Shown one piece after another: positions 14,229 through 23,600 of a DNA stretch of 49,350 nt. A model generated the notes under the pieces. That model ran no database searches. It saw only the letters and a list, made by a program, of their open reading frames with translations, and was not told the DNA's origin. Numbering within the stretch: position 1 is the first letter of the stretch; each line of letters begins with the position of its first letter. Made by a program: the position numbers and the translations under genes. This stretch comes from a virus: positions 1 to 49,350 of IMG/VR virus record IMGVR_UViG_3300022074_000074. One strand, given 5' to 3'.

Positions 14229-15173
14229 TTAGAAGTTAAATGGTTCACCAAATGGATTCTCTTCGCTAAAGTCAAGGAAATCATTCGCATTAACTGTCTG
14301 ACTAAAGATAGAGTTTTGTGCGGCAGGATCACTTGGAAAAAGCTCGTCGTCATCCGCAGTACCATCATCTATTGTATTAAATCTACTCACCGTGATTGAA
14401 GCTCCGCTATTCTCTCCAATCATTATTGTTCCAGCTGTTATAGCATGGTATTTTCCATCATTAAACGTCGGTAAACCAATGTGTATTCTTTCAAGTTGTG
14501 GAGAATCAGTAATTGTTTCGTATTTAAAGAACTCGCACGAACCTGTTACTCCACTTGGAAGGGTAAAGTTTAAGGTTTCATTAGCTTCCAACTCTTGAAT
14601 CGGTGAATCATTGTTGGTATATTCTGCAACCATGTGATTACCATTATCAGCTTGAATAATATCAATCTCTGCGATCCCTGTGTCAATTTCTTGACTTTCG
14701 TATTCAAACAACTCGCAAGAAAGACGAAAAATCGGGATGTCTTGAAGTTGTCTAAATGGTTTATTGGTTTCAACAAACTTAATTTCGAATAATCCTTTGG
14801 TCAAAGGAAAATAAATAAGGTCACCTTCTAGCGGTCGAGCACTATTCTCTGAATATCCATACTGACCTATAAGTTGATTCCAGCGAAGATTAGCAATTAC
14901 TAAGTTTACGTTATCGCGAATCTCAAGACCAAACTTGGAAAGCAGCTGACCATCACCTTCAAATCCATCAACACTTTCGACATACATTTCAATCTTATAA
15001 GCTTTTTCAAACGCGCTTATAAGATCTTCATTGAGTATCAAATCTTGTTTAACGATTTTACGAGGAATGTAATAAGCATCGACACCATAAATTTGAATGG
15101 CTTCAATGATTAGTGACTCGTAAAGATCTTGCTCTTGTCGAGTTCCGTTTTGAAAGTATGGGTTGGTTGGCAT
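14229..15173 (-). CDS. 14: neck protein gp14
   Basis: A 314-residue neck protein (T4 gp14 is 256). The N-terminus (N-P-Y-F-Q-N-G-T-R-Q-E-Q-D-L-Y-E-S-L-I-I-E-A-I-Q-I-Y-G) and the following Y-Y-I-P-R-K segment are the signature of gp14. The middle has an E-G-D-L-I-Y-F-P-L motif and F-E-I-K-F-V-E, then L-x-C-E-L-F-E-Y-E-S, also conserved in the family. The C-terminal part (about 185-314) holds D-S-P loops and is longer than in T4. gp13 and gp14 form the connector that closes the filled head and receives the tail. It overlaps the gp13 stop by one base and ends just before gp15 copy B, so gp13, gp14 and gp15 are translationally linked. Confidence 0.93.
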   Translation of the reverse strand: MPTNPYFQNGTRQEQDLYESLIIEAIQIYGVDAYYIPRKIVKQDLILNEDLISAFEKAYKIEMYVESVDGFEGDGQLLSKFGLEIRDNVNLVIANLRWNQLIGQYGYSENSARPLEGDLIYFPLTKGLFEIKFVETNKPFRQLQDIPIFRLSCELFEYESQEIDTGIAEIDIIQADNGNHMVAEYTNNDSPIQELEANETLNFTLPSGVTGSCEFFKYETITDSPQLERIHIGLPTFNDGKYHAITAGTIMIGENSGASITVSRFNTIDDGTADDDELFPSDPAAQNSIFSQTVNANDFLDFSEENPFGEPFNF

Positions 15174-15919
15174 TATCCAATAAAGATGTCAAGGGGTTCT
15201 TCATATCTAAGCTGCCACGTTTCTTTAAGCTCTTTAAGATCAGCAACCGCATCGTCATATATTTTCGCTCCACTTATAGTTACACCACCTGGCAGCTGCA
15301 TACCTTCAAACTTACTAATATTTTGACCCCATTGCTTTTTGATAAGAAGCGTAAGAAGTTCCTTTAAACCCATGTCATCAAAAATGTCTGGATAACTGGA
15401 GGGGTTTATGGTTTGAAAAGTTTCAAAAATTAGAAACTCTCCTTCTGATACGTGTTCGGTAATATCAGCATGAAACTTAATAGTATTCTTATGACGATTA
15501 AAAGACAGCGATTGTCCATGACCGTTAAGAATATCTTCGACCAAACTCATGTATTGAGAAGTAAGCTCGTAATTCAACAAGCCACCTGGGTTTCGCATTC
15601 CAAAGAAATCATTAAGATACATTTGGTATTTTGCATTAAACAAAGATGTGCTGGAAAAGTCTTGAAATGCGAGAACTCTTACAACAGAAAGAACTGCATC
15701 AGGAACTTCAATTTCGTTCGTCGAAAGATCAGATGCAGTTACTTGGTGTTTAATCAGTGTCCTTACAGCAGCATCAGAATGATACTCTTGCCAGTATTGA
15801 ATAGCTTCATCAATGCGATCTTCGATTTGATCGTCGTCAATATTAATCTCAACTACCGGCGCACCTAGTGCTCTTAAACAGTAGTCAGCTAATTCGGTTC
15901 TAGTTGTTGGTTTAGCCAT
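15173..15919 (-). CDS. 13: neck protein gp13
   Basis: A 248-residue neck protein (T4 gp13 is 309). The N-terminus matches the family: T-R-T-E-L-A-D-Y-C-L-R-A-L-G-A-P-V-V-E-I-N-I-D-D-D-Q-I-x-D-R-I-D-E-A-I-Q-Y-W-Q-E-Y-H. Further family segments are M-Y-L-N-D-F-F with L-L-N-Y-E-L-T and the L-I-K-K-Q-W-G-Q-N-I-S-K-F region near the C-terminus. It forms the head-proximal neck ring with gp14. A perfect late octamer lies exactly five bases before the ATG and no Shine-Dalgarno is seen, so this appears to be the promoter of the gp13-gp14-gp15 unit. Confidence 0.95.
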   Translation of the reverse strand: MAKPTTRTELADYCLRALGAPVVEINIDDDQIEDRIDEAIQYWQEYHSDAAVRTLIKHQVTASDLSTNEIEVPDAVLSVVRVLAFQDFSSTSLFNAKYQMYLNDFFGMRNPGGLLNYELTSQYMSLVEDILNGHGQSLSFNRHKNTIKFHADITEHVSEGEFLIFETFQTINPSSYPDIFDDMGLKELLTLLIKKQWGQNISKFEGMQLPGGVTISGAKIYDDAVADLKELKETWQLRYEEPLDIFIG

Positions 15920-15924
15920 ACAAC

Positions 15925-15932
15925 TATTTATA
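15925..15932 (-). promoter_or_regulatory. late promoter TATAAATA, five bases before gp13 ATG
   Basis: A perfect T4 late octamer on the minus strand, spacer GTTGT, then ATG. Confidence 0.78.
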
Positions 15933-15946
15933 TAGTTTAATTCTTA

Positions 15947-16162
15947 TTACTTACATCTTCTTCTACCAATTTGAGAAGACAGCAGAACGGTAATAAAGAC
16001 CACAAGACCCATGAGAATATCATCAGTGGAATCCTTTAGCATTTGAGATGGCAGTTCAAGATCGTTAAACTTTTCTCTATACCAAACACAAGTTCCAAGT
16101 AAAGCTTTATATGAAAAGATACCAACGATTGAAAGCAAAAATATTCTAGTAAAGGTTTTCAT
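15947..16162 (-). CDS. small two-helix membrane protein of unknown function
   Basis: A 71-residue protein with an N-terminal hydrophobic segment (about residues 6-26, after a short basic start) and a second one (about 49-64: I-L-M-G-L-V-V-F-I-T-V-L-L), ending in a positive tail R-R-R-C-K. Two transmembrane helices are likely. It is separated by three bases from the holin-like gene upstream, so the two may work together, for example as holin and antiholin or as a lysis accessory. No family is recognised; the function is inferred only from membrane topology and position. Confidence 0.6.
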   Translation of the reverse strand: MKTFTRIFLLSIVGIFSYKALLGTCVWYREKFNDLELPSQMLKDSTDDILMGLVVFITVLLSSQIGRRRCK

Positions 16163-16165
16163 TAA

Positions 16166-16486
16166 TCATTTCCGAATAAATCGCGAAGGATTCTTTGCGA
16201 TCCTTTTAGCCAAAGTAACAATGCCTTCAATTACTTCTGGTGATATAACACCAACAATTCCATAAATCACAGCTTTATACAAACTATCAATTGATGTTTG
16301 CTCTAGTATGTACCACGCAATTCCACTTGATATAGCAGCGGCTGGAATCCGTTTACAAAGAAGCTGAGCGGTAATACTTTCCTTTGAAGAAAGAATCCTT
16401 GCGATCATACCTGCTGCGCCAATGAGTGGAACTAACCAGCCTCCATCTAAAAAGGCTTGAACTAAAGATTTTTGGGGCTCTTGCAT
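16166..16486 (-). CDS. holin-like membrane protein (LydA / holin superfamily III type)
   Basis: A 106-residue protein with three predicted membrane segments: about 15-31 (G-G-W-L-V-P-L-I-G-A-A-G-M), about 46-62 and about 68-86 (A-V-I-Y-G-I-V-G-V-I). It has a short polar N-terminus and a basic C-terminus (K-R-I-A-K-N-P-S-R-F). The size, topology and Gly-rich first helix resemble LydA-type holins, which make the lesion that releases the endolysin. No endolysin is in this window. The ATG at 16486 is chosen over a TTG six codons upstream; neither has a good Shine-Dalgarno. A perfect late octamer is 19 bases before this ATG. The holin call rests on topology and is moderate. Confidence 0.6.
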   Translation of the reverse strand: MQEPQKSLVQAFLDGGWLVPLIGAAGMIARILSSKESITAQLLCKRIPAAAISSGIAWYILEQTSIDSLYKAVIYGIVGVISPEVIEGIVTLAKRIAKNPSRFIRK

Positions 16487-16505
16487 ATTACACGCGGATA
16501 ACAAT

Positions 16506-16513
16506 TATTTATA
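16506..16513 (-). promoter_or_regulatory. late promoter TATAAATA before the holin-like gene
   Basis: A perfect T4 late octamer on the minus strand, 19 bases before the ATG at 16486, in the gap between the accessory cassette and the two small membrane genes. Confidence 0.7.
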
Positions 16514-16536
16514 CAAGCTCCTATCTTATCATTATA

Positions 16537-17307
16537 TTAAATATAGTTTTTTAGCAAATTATTTGCCTTTGTATAAACCCTTGGACACTTTACATTATCT
16601 TTACCCATGATTGTTTCTAAAATTGCAGATGCGGCAATAATTACAGAAAGTCTGTCAACAAGTACTATTTCATATTCATGAATTGCAGATTCATAAATCT
16701 TTTTTGAATATTCTGCAGATTGCCCTGTCACATAACATGCCCCCAATATATTTACTATTGCTGCAGGCCACAATTTAATATCGGCAAAAGAATGTATCTT
16801 ATTAAAAATTTTAAAAGCAGCTTCAGCGTCTCCTTCTTTTATATAACAATGAGCTAGTGCAGTCCAAATAGAAGTGATCCAACGATAAGTAAATTTACCC
16901 CAATAAGGATCATTAAATTCTTTGAAACTTTGCAGGTCTTTATAAAGACTTTCCAACTCATCGATAGATCCCATGTCATCGTAAATGTAACGATAAGCAA
17001 GAGTGCAAAAAGACTGACTTACAACTTCAAATTTATCGGGATAGATTCGAGCTAAAAGAAGAGCTCTACATCTTTGGTACCCGGCCGAATCGTCGTTTCT
17101 ACCTTTAAAGTTTCTTACAAACTTTTTAGGGTTATAACGAAGGTCGTCTAACATTTGGTTAAATTCATCAAGATCCAATCCCGGAATAATTAAATCGCTG
17201 TCTGGAAGAGATGAATATTCGAATGAAAGCTGAGTGCCCGAATAGATTATAAAAACCTTATTTTCTTTCCAAGAAATATTAGGGACTTTCGTTTCCGTCT
17301 TTGTCAT
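16537..17307 (-). CDS. helical-repeat (TPR-like) hypothetical protein
   Basis: A 256-residue protein with no recognised family. After an N-terminal strand-rich section it is mainly helix. Helix pairs around A-H-C-Y-I-K-E-G-D-A-E-A-A-F-K-I-F-N-K and N-I-L-G-A-C-Y-V-T-G-Q-S-A-E-Y-S-K-K look like tetratricopeptide repeats (the G-x-x-x-x-A spacing). The start is placed at an ATG (M-T-K-T-E-T-K) inside the end of the sulfotransferase gene, a 29-base overlap; the frame stays open further upstream into that gene. It is the last gene of the glycosyltransferase-sulfotransferase cassette. A role as a partner of those enzymes is only inferred from position. Confidence 0.6.
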   Translation of the reverse strand: MTKTETKVPNISWKENKVFIIYSGTQLSFEYSSLPDSDLIIPGLDLDEFNQMLDDLRYNPKKFVRNFKGRNDDSAGYQRCRALLLARIYPDKFEVVSQSFCTLAYRYIYDDMGSIDELESLYKDLQSFKEFNDPYWGKFTYRWITSIWTALAHCYIKEGDAEAAFKIFNKIHSFADIKLWPAAIVNILGACYVTGQSAEYSKKIYESAIHEYEIVLVDRLSVIIAASAILETIMGKDNVKCPRVYTKANNLLKNYI

Positions 17308-18274
17308 TGGGTTTCTTTGAAAGTTCTTTAACTTTATCTTCAAGCTGGTCAATACGCCCCATAGCTTCAATAGAGAAGATGATTGCCTGATCTAACAAAC
17401 GATTGTAATCATCACTTGTTAGTGTTCTTTCTTGCGGAGTAGCAGGATCTTTAAACAATCGACCGTCTGGATTGCTCAATAATACCTTCATTTTTTGTTT
17501 TATATTGGGTAGCTTAAAAAACTTTTTAGCATATTCATTAATACCACCATTCCTAAAATAGTTTCTATAAAGGTCAAACTTCTTCGGCGAAACAGGTTCT
17601 GTATAAGTGTTATTATAGATCGCTCTAGATAAAACTTCAGCAGACGTTAAAGTTTCATAAGCCCTAACGCGAGGAAGGTCAATACCAACAGCTTCGCTAA
17701 AATCGTCAATAACGTCTTCACCTTCTTGATAAATTCTAATTTTAGCAATATCTTTCCAATTTAAATAACTTCTATAAACACCCCGCCCCCAACATTGAAA
17801 CCAACGATCAAAGGCAGGTAAAATATGTCCATTCCATTTACCAACCCTTGGTCCGCGGAGAGGTTTACCAGGAAGAACTTTATGAACAAGGCCCCATTGG
17901 TCCCATGCAGATTTTAACCATTTGCCTGGTTCTCTTATGTAAATTATAATATTAACTTCAAGATCATCATCCCATTCAACAAGTTCTTTAAACAATTCCA
18001 ACATATGATCATTACTTGATATGGCTTCATTAGACCAAATAACGTGATCACATCCAGTCTTTTTTGAGTGAGCAATAATAGTATCATACAGCGCTTTGGT
18101 CTTATCAACTGTGTGGTGAATACTAAGCCACTTGTGATCAATTTTATCGCCGTTTACAAGATCTGGCCAAGCCCAGTTATCTGGCGTATTTAAAGCGCCC
18201 TTGTACTGGTGAAGACTTTTTTGAATTGCTGATGTTCCTGTTTTACCTAAACCAATATGTGCTGTAAACTTCAT
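17279..18274 (-). CDS. PAPS-dependent sulfotransferase-like protein
   Basis: A 331-residue protein with the two hallmarks of cytosolic/Golgi-type sulfotransferases. The 5'-phosphosulfate loop is at the N-terminus (H-I-G-L-G-K-T-G-T-S-A-I-Q, residues 6-18), and the 3'-phosphate motif is I-Y-I-R-E-P-G-K-W-L-K-S-A-W with Arg114 and Ser122. Such enzymes move sulfate from PAPS to a hydroxyl or amine of a sugar, lipid or protein. The C-terminal ~40 residues (I-D-Q-L-E-D-K-V-K-E-L-S-K) form a short coiled coil. Its ATG overlaps the stop of the glycosyltransferase by four bases, so the pair is translationally coupled and probably acts in one pathway, for instance building a sulfated glycan. The acceptor is unknown. 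Confidence 0.85.
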   Translation of the reverse strand: MKFTAHIGLGKTGTSAIQKSLHQYKGALNTPDNWAWPDLVNGDKIDHKWLSIHHTVDKTKALYDTIIAHSKKTGCDHVIWSNEAISSNDHMLELFKELVEWDDDLEVNIIIYIREPGKWLKSAWDQWGLVHKVLPGKPLRGPRVGKWNGHILPAFDRWFQCWGRGVYRSYLNWKDIAKIRIYQEGEDVIDDFSEAVGIDLPRVRAYETLTSAEVLSRAIYNNTYTEPVSPKKFDLYRNYFRNGGINEYAKKFFKLPNIKQKMKVLLSNPDGRLFKDPATPQERTLTSDDYNRLLDQAIIFSIEAMGRIDQLEDKVKELSKKPNDKDGNESP

Positions 18275-19407
18275 CCAATTAACCTTTCTACCTTTTTCTC
18301 CCAGACACTCTTAGAAAACTTTTCATTTACTATTTTTCTAGCAGCGTGGATTTCTGCTCTACTTTGTCCCGTAAAGTGTAGAAACAGAAGCTTGGCGTAT
18401 TCTTTGGCTTCATCTTTTATTTCGAAGTCAATTAAATAGTTTGAAGGAACAAGCTCATTCACCGCCCCAACATTGCTAACGGCCATTGGAACTGACCATT
18501 GCATTGCTTCAAAATATGTAAGAGGTATGCCCTCGTCAACCGAAGGACAAACAAGCGCACTAGCTTGTTTATAATACTCTTGCATTTGATTATAATCAAT
18601 ACCTTTTTCAAATTCTATCCAATGACTAGCTTTTAGTTCTGCCGCGCGTTTTTTAATGGCTGTATAAAGTTCTCCGTCGCCAACAAACTTAAAAACAGGC
18701 ATATAAGCAGCTGGTAAAAGTTTTGCTAATTCTGCGGCAATATCACAAACAAACTCGGGGCGTTTTTGAAAGTGAAAGCGAAAAGGACATAATACGTACC
18801 TGGGATCTTTATCTGTTTTCCTTAAAGGCCAAGTCTTTTCTATTTCAGAAAAACCAAACCAATACAGGGTTTTAATTATTTTTTTATCTACGCCTTTTTC
18901 ACCAAGCTCTCCCTTAAGCTTATCCGAAACAGTTAGTACCAAATCAAAAGGGGTTCCTTTTTGAAGGCTTTTTTCAAAGTCCCAAGGTTCCTTGAGAATC
19001 ATATGAAACAAAGAAATCAACTTTGTATTCGGCGCAGCTTCTTTGATTGACCAAGCTTGATCGTAAGCTTCGTGTGAATTGTTTACAACCGTATAAATAG
19101 GCTGTAAATTCTTGACTATCTCTACAGTATCATTATTACAAAAAACATCATCCGCTAAGTCTATAAATGCAGACTCTCTCCGGCTATCTTTATGCGGCAT
19201 GGTCCGCGTTGATATAACAACAATTCTGAATCCCCTACTTTTGTAATGCGCCATTAAATCCAAGCCGCATCTATCCGCTCCTCCGAGCGACATCCAAGGG
19301 ATGATAAGACAAAATACAGGCTTTTTCTCAACGGTATCTTCCGCTGACTTTAGAATAGCGCTACAGGAGTTTTGCAAACGTTTATTCTTTCGTGATCTCC
19401 TGGGCAT
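18271..19407 (-). CDS. glycosyltransferase family 4 (GT-B fold)
   Basis: A 378-residue retaining GT-B glycosyltransferase. The N-terminal Rossmann domain starts F-C-L-I-I-P-W-M-S-L-G-G-A-D-R (residues 32-46), a typical GT4 acceptor-side loop. The C-terminal domain carries P-V-F-K-F-V-G-D-G-E near 237-246 and the E-x7-E motif with Glu292 and Glu300 (D-E-G-I-P-L-T-Y-F-E-A-M), followed by V-G-A-V-N-E-L-V. It would transfer a sugar from a nucleotide-sugar donor. The basic N-terminal ~20 residues are an extension. It lies between the collagen-like fibre gene and a sulfotransferase, so modification of a virion fibre or of the host surface are the two main hypotheses. Donor and acceptor cannot be read from sequence. 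Confidence 0.92.
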   Translation of the reverse strand: MPRRSRKNKRLQNSCSAILKSAEDTVEKKPVFCLIIPWMSLGGADRCGLDLMAHYKSRGFRIVVISTRTMPHKDSRRESAFIDLADDVFCNNDTVEIVKNLQPIYTVVNNSHEAYDQAWSIKEAAPNTKLISLFHMILKEPWDFEKSLQKGTPFDLVLTVSDKLKGELGEKGVDKKIIKTLYWFGFSEIEKTWPLRKTDKDPRYVLCPFRFHFQKRPEFVCDIAAELAKLLPAAYMPVFKFVGDGELYTAIKKRAAELKASHWIEFEKGIDYNQMQEYYKQASALVCPSVDEGIPLTYFEAMQWSVPMAVSNVGAVNELVPSNYLIDFEIKDEAKEYAKLLFLHFTGQSRAEIHAARKIVNEKFSKSVWEKKVERLIG

Positions 19408-19423
19408 GTATTATATATTCCTC

Positions 19424-20629
19424 TTAGAAATCTGGAGCATCGAAGTAAAGTCGAACGCGAATAAAGTCAGTTACGGAACTACGGCCTCCGTATCCGCTTT
19501 CTTCACCATTAGTGTGCCCATTATCGGTACATTTTAAAACAATACCATCTCCAGAACTAACAGAAACGCTTACATTGGAAGAAGAACCGGTATAGTACTG
19601 AGGATTGGGATCAGCACTTCCACTGGGGTCATCAAAAGCTTGGGGAACCGGGGAACTAAATCCTGTTACAGTACCAAGTTCTGTTGGGCTTCCAGCATTA
19701 TATCCTGCAAGAACTTTAAATTCGGGTGTACCTTGAAGCGTATCCCACTCAGGAATGTCGATCTCAGCTCTGCGAAATGTCATGGCCATGTTGGAAGTCA
19801 TTACAAACGCGTGATCATCAATCTCTAATGTGGCTGCATCACCACCGCTGTTAGTAAAATCCTCAATAGTAATGTCATGAGTGTAAACATAAGGGCGAAC
19901 ACTAAGGCCGCCCGCTGGGCCTGTGGCTCCTGATGGTCCTGCTATACCTGTAGCACCAACAGGTCCTCTAATTCCAGAAGGACCGGTGGGACCAGTGGTC
20001 CCCGCGGCTCCGGCGGATCCTGCAGCTCCGTTTGATCCAGCGGGGCCGGTAGGACCGGTAGGGCCGGTAGGACCTGCAACCCCTGCCAATGCGCCAAGGT
20101 CAGACCAACCTTCGGGAGATGAGTCAGGTCCATTATAAACATAAAGATGCGCGGTCCCACTTGCAAATTCTGAAGGTGAATCAGTTGCGCTTCCTGGTCC
20201 AAGTTTAACGATAAAGCAAGTACCTTCCCTTTGAAGAACCGGATCAAGCGCCGGATCAGAAACAGAGGTAGGAAGATCATCGGCATAATCAACCACACCA
20301 GAAATTTCAAGACCTTCTCCCTGATCACCTTTAATATTACCAATAACTTCTGTGGTAGAATCAGAACGAGTAATGGTTAATGTTCCATCTGTGTCAACAC
20401 TAATGTCATCAATAACACCAGTGTCATTAAAGAATTGTGTAACTTCTGTAGCAACAGCTGTATCAATGTTTAGATTTAACGTAACCAATCCTGAGTTTTC
20501 GTCAAGATAAAAAAGTTTTCTGTCAGGAGCATTGATTGCAATTTCTCCTGGCCGGAGAGAATCTGTATCAGGTATCTCGCCAGGACTAAATGAATGCTTT
20601 AAAATAATTCGTGTTGGTATAGTAGCCAT
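19424..20629 (-). CDS. collagen-like tail fibre protein
   Basis: A 401-residue fibre. The N-terminus ([14 protein letters not shown] then L-R-P-G-E-I-A-I-N near 24-33, D-R-K-L-F-Y) is the attachment motif seen in many marine T4-like fibre and baseplate proteins. Residues about 183-241 are a run of Gly-X-Y triplets rich in G-P-T, G-P-A and G-A-A, which predicts a collagen triple helix; therefore the protein is a trimer. The C-terminal ~155 residues form a globular, beta-rich, Ser/Gly-rich tip likely to contact the host. It follows the collar/RCC1-like fibre gene and precedes the glycosyltransferase. A TATATATT box lies six bases before the ATG. Fibre identity is strong; the precise virion position is inferred. 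Confidence 0.85.
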   Translation of the reverse strand: MATIPTRIILKHSFSPGEIPDTDSLRPGEIAINAPDRKLFYLDENSGLVTLNLNIDTAVATEVTQFFNDTGVIDDISVDTDGTLTITRSDSTTEVIGNIKGDQGEGLEISGVVDYADDLPTSVSDPALDPVLQREGTCFIVKLGPGSATDSPSEFASGTAHLYVYNGPDSSPEGWSDLGALAGVAGPTGPTGPTGPAGSNGAAGSAGAAGTTGPTGPSGIRGPVGATGIAGPSGATGPAGGLSVRPYVYTHDITIEDFTNSGGDAATLEIDDHAFVMTSNMAMTFRRAEIDIPEWDTLQGTPEFKVLAGYNAGSPTELGTVTGFSSPVPQAFDDPSGSADPNPQYYTGSSSNVSVSVSSGDGIVLKCTDNGHTNGEESGYGGRSSVTDFIRVRLYFDAPDF

Positions 20630-20635
20630 GTTGTT

Positions 20636-20643
20636 AATATATA
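20636..20643 (-). promoter_or_regulatory. late-type promoter octamer before the collagen-like fibre
   Basis: TATATATT on the minus strand, two bases off the late consensus, six bases before the ATG. The spacing matches the other boxes; the sequence is a weak match. Confidence 0.35.
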
Positions 20644-20647
20644 TCTT

Positions 20648-23600
20648 TTATGTAGACACAATTTGTCCGTCAATCTGGTGCCAAGTATGAGTAATGGCAC
20701 TGCTTTCATTTCCGAAATAATGTTTGGATAATCCAGCACCATAAACCCTTCCTGGCTTTGCAGAAAATTCTTCTGCAGTTTCACCAGACTCTGGTGTTTT
20801 ACAAAGAGCAAAGGTAGCCGGTCCAGATGTACCTTGAATACCTTGAATTGATACGATATTTGAAGGATCTTCAGGAAATGGTACTCTTATATAATTGTCT
20901 ATAGCTACGGCAACTCCAGTGTTATCCACTCCGTGAGGAGTTCCAAATCGTTCTTTAAGGTTTTTCCCAGCCGCAAACAAAGCATAATTTCCTGCGGTTG
21001 TTTTTGATTCTGCTACAATAAAAACCGTGGATAAGTTGGTAGAATTAACTCCAGCTTGCGCAAATACTTTACTTACAGACCAGCTGGAGCTAAGAGTTTC
21101 TGATGAAATAAATCCTCCGGTATTACCAGTAATAACTCCAGTGTCGGTTAATCCGGTTGAGCTATCACCCGCTACTTTTAATGTGCGGGCTGCTGTAGAA
21201 GTATTTTCGGTAACAACAAATGAAACGTTGCTATTACTAATTGCAATAATATCAACCGGTTTATCGGTCGTATTTAATTGTATTGATATTGGAAATACTT
21301 TCTGATCACCTGATGCAGTTAATTGTCTTTGTCGATTTGATCCAAATCCCAATACATTAATCTTATCACTAGCTAAAGAACTTTCGGCCAGAGCATCCAA
21401 TTGGTTGGTATCAGAAGTTGTATCAGTTGTTCTGCGAACTAATACATAGTCATGCGCTGATTCGATACTTGATGTTCCAATAGATATATCAAATACTCCT
21501 TTAAGCTTTGGATAATGCCTTATAACCGCTTCGGTAATAGCGTCGTCTGCATACTTATTAGAATTAGCTGCAGCAATACCAGATGAATTCGGGTCTTTCT
21601 CTATAATAGCGTCAAAAGCGTCACTTGCACTTTCGAATAGTCTGAATCGGTTGCTTAAATTTCTGTTTTGGGTATCTCCGCGAACAATGTAATAAAATTT
21701 ATTACGAACTTCCAATCTTTCAAAATCTTCATATCCGTGATCGGTTGATTTTTTAAATACGCCTGACGATTGCTGAGTAATAGATCCTCCGGCAACTGAT
21801 GTACTTCCAAATACAACCGGAACATGTCGTGTAATAGCTCCTGACGTATCTCCATTACCCGATTGTCCTGTTGCACTAGAACCGGCAAACCATAATTCAT
21901 TATCGCTTTCATTTCCAGGTTTACCAACAATAAGCCAAGAACCTCGCTCACTCACAGCGGACTTTTTAACGTAATAAGAAAATTGATTAAACGTTTCAGA
22001 TCCGCTAAAACCAAGGTTGGTTTTCCATTGTGCAAGAGCTGCTGAATCATCTACACCTAAGCCGCCCGCAAGAGTAGCATTGCGCTTGTAGTAATGAAAC
22101 CGCTTGTTGATCTTATCTTTAAAAGTAGTATCAGCCGCAAGCGCTGCGCTTATTCCGCTTTCGCGTTCTGTATCAGTTGCTCCGAATGTAGCCCAAAGAC
22201 TTGCACCGGCACCTTGAATGCCAAACACACGGGGACCTGATGTCGTATATGATGTTCTTGCGTTAGTGGCAGGAACAATATTTTCAGAACTTCCCATTTC
22301 AAAAGTAGACTCTTGAAGGCCCTGTAGAATAATCTTGTCATTATAGTCAAAGGGAAACTTTTCACCTTCTTCACCATCATCATCAGTCTCTTCCTGCGCA
22401 AAATAGACAAGCTTTGCAATTGCAGGAAGGTCGCGTTCGACGCTGCTCTTCGCGGTAGGGACCCTTACTATCGGAGTAAAAGAAGAAGCCCTTGACGTCA
22501 AGGTCATCGCAAAATAGTCAAAGACCCCGTCATTATCTCTCCTAAATCCAATTTGAGGTCGAATTGAGCCACCAGTCCGTACATTAGTAATACTAATCGG
22601 AGCAACAGCAAATATGTAAAACTTATAAGCATTACCTGGCTCTGGCCCGCCGGAATCGTCCTCATCAAGAAAAGCGTAATATTGAACAGTATTAGTGTTA
22701 TTCTGAATGTTAAAGTTATTCGGGCCCTGATTCATTTGCGCCGCGGTAAAAACTTGACGCACTTCTTGGCCTCCTACAAGTATTTTTCTTCGACCTCCTG
22801 GGATTAAAATCCCTTCACTTAGAACCGAAGTGGCGGCTCCTAGTGTTATAGCAGTTCCTCGATTATGTCCATTGGAAGTGGTAGTTACTATTTCCCCGCT
22901 AAAATTGGTTCCCAACCCTATTGATCCATAAGTATTATCACTGGAACCAATTAACCATCCTCGAGTATAAGGAACACTTGAGTCTGTTTCGTATTTTTCT
23001 AAACCTTGAGTGCGGCTTCCGCTTTCGTATTCATTACCAATACCATCTTTGGTTTTAACCACGATTGTTGGATTATCAGCAGAATTTGAATATGCAACAG
23101 TATCTACAGTAACTGCGTTTGCAGACCACTCGCTCTTTTGTGGAAGAAGCGCAGGAACCGGAAGTTCAACAAAGTCATCATTATAGGGCTGTTGTCCACT
23201 TTGATGATATTGAGTATAAAAGGTTTCAAAATCTCCGGTGGTTCCCCGATCTTTTTGACCAATTTGGCCTTCGGCGTTTCTACCGGTCCCGTAAATAATA
23301 TCATCATTATCTATAAAAAAGAAATTGTTAGCAGTACAAATTGTACGTTTAAAAATTGCATCTTGATCAGTGACTGGAGAAAAAGTATTAAATCCACGAT
23401 TTGCAACCATGGTACCTTCACTTATTCGCTCCCCGTGTCGCTCAAAACGATTAATTCCTGTTGCTAATCCTCGGCCTCCTCTGCCAACTAAGCTCAATGA
23501 AAGTTCTTTATCCGCAAAAGATTGATGACCGTCCATAAGTTCGGGAAAAGAAATTGTACTGCCTCTTTCACCAACTACTTTATCAACAAAAGCCTTTGTA

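Noticed and set aside
19923-20138. Short regular repeats that could look like CRISPR or a satellite
   Set aside because: They encode the Gly-X-Y triplets of the collagen-like fibre; no constant repeat and variable spacer structure.
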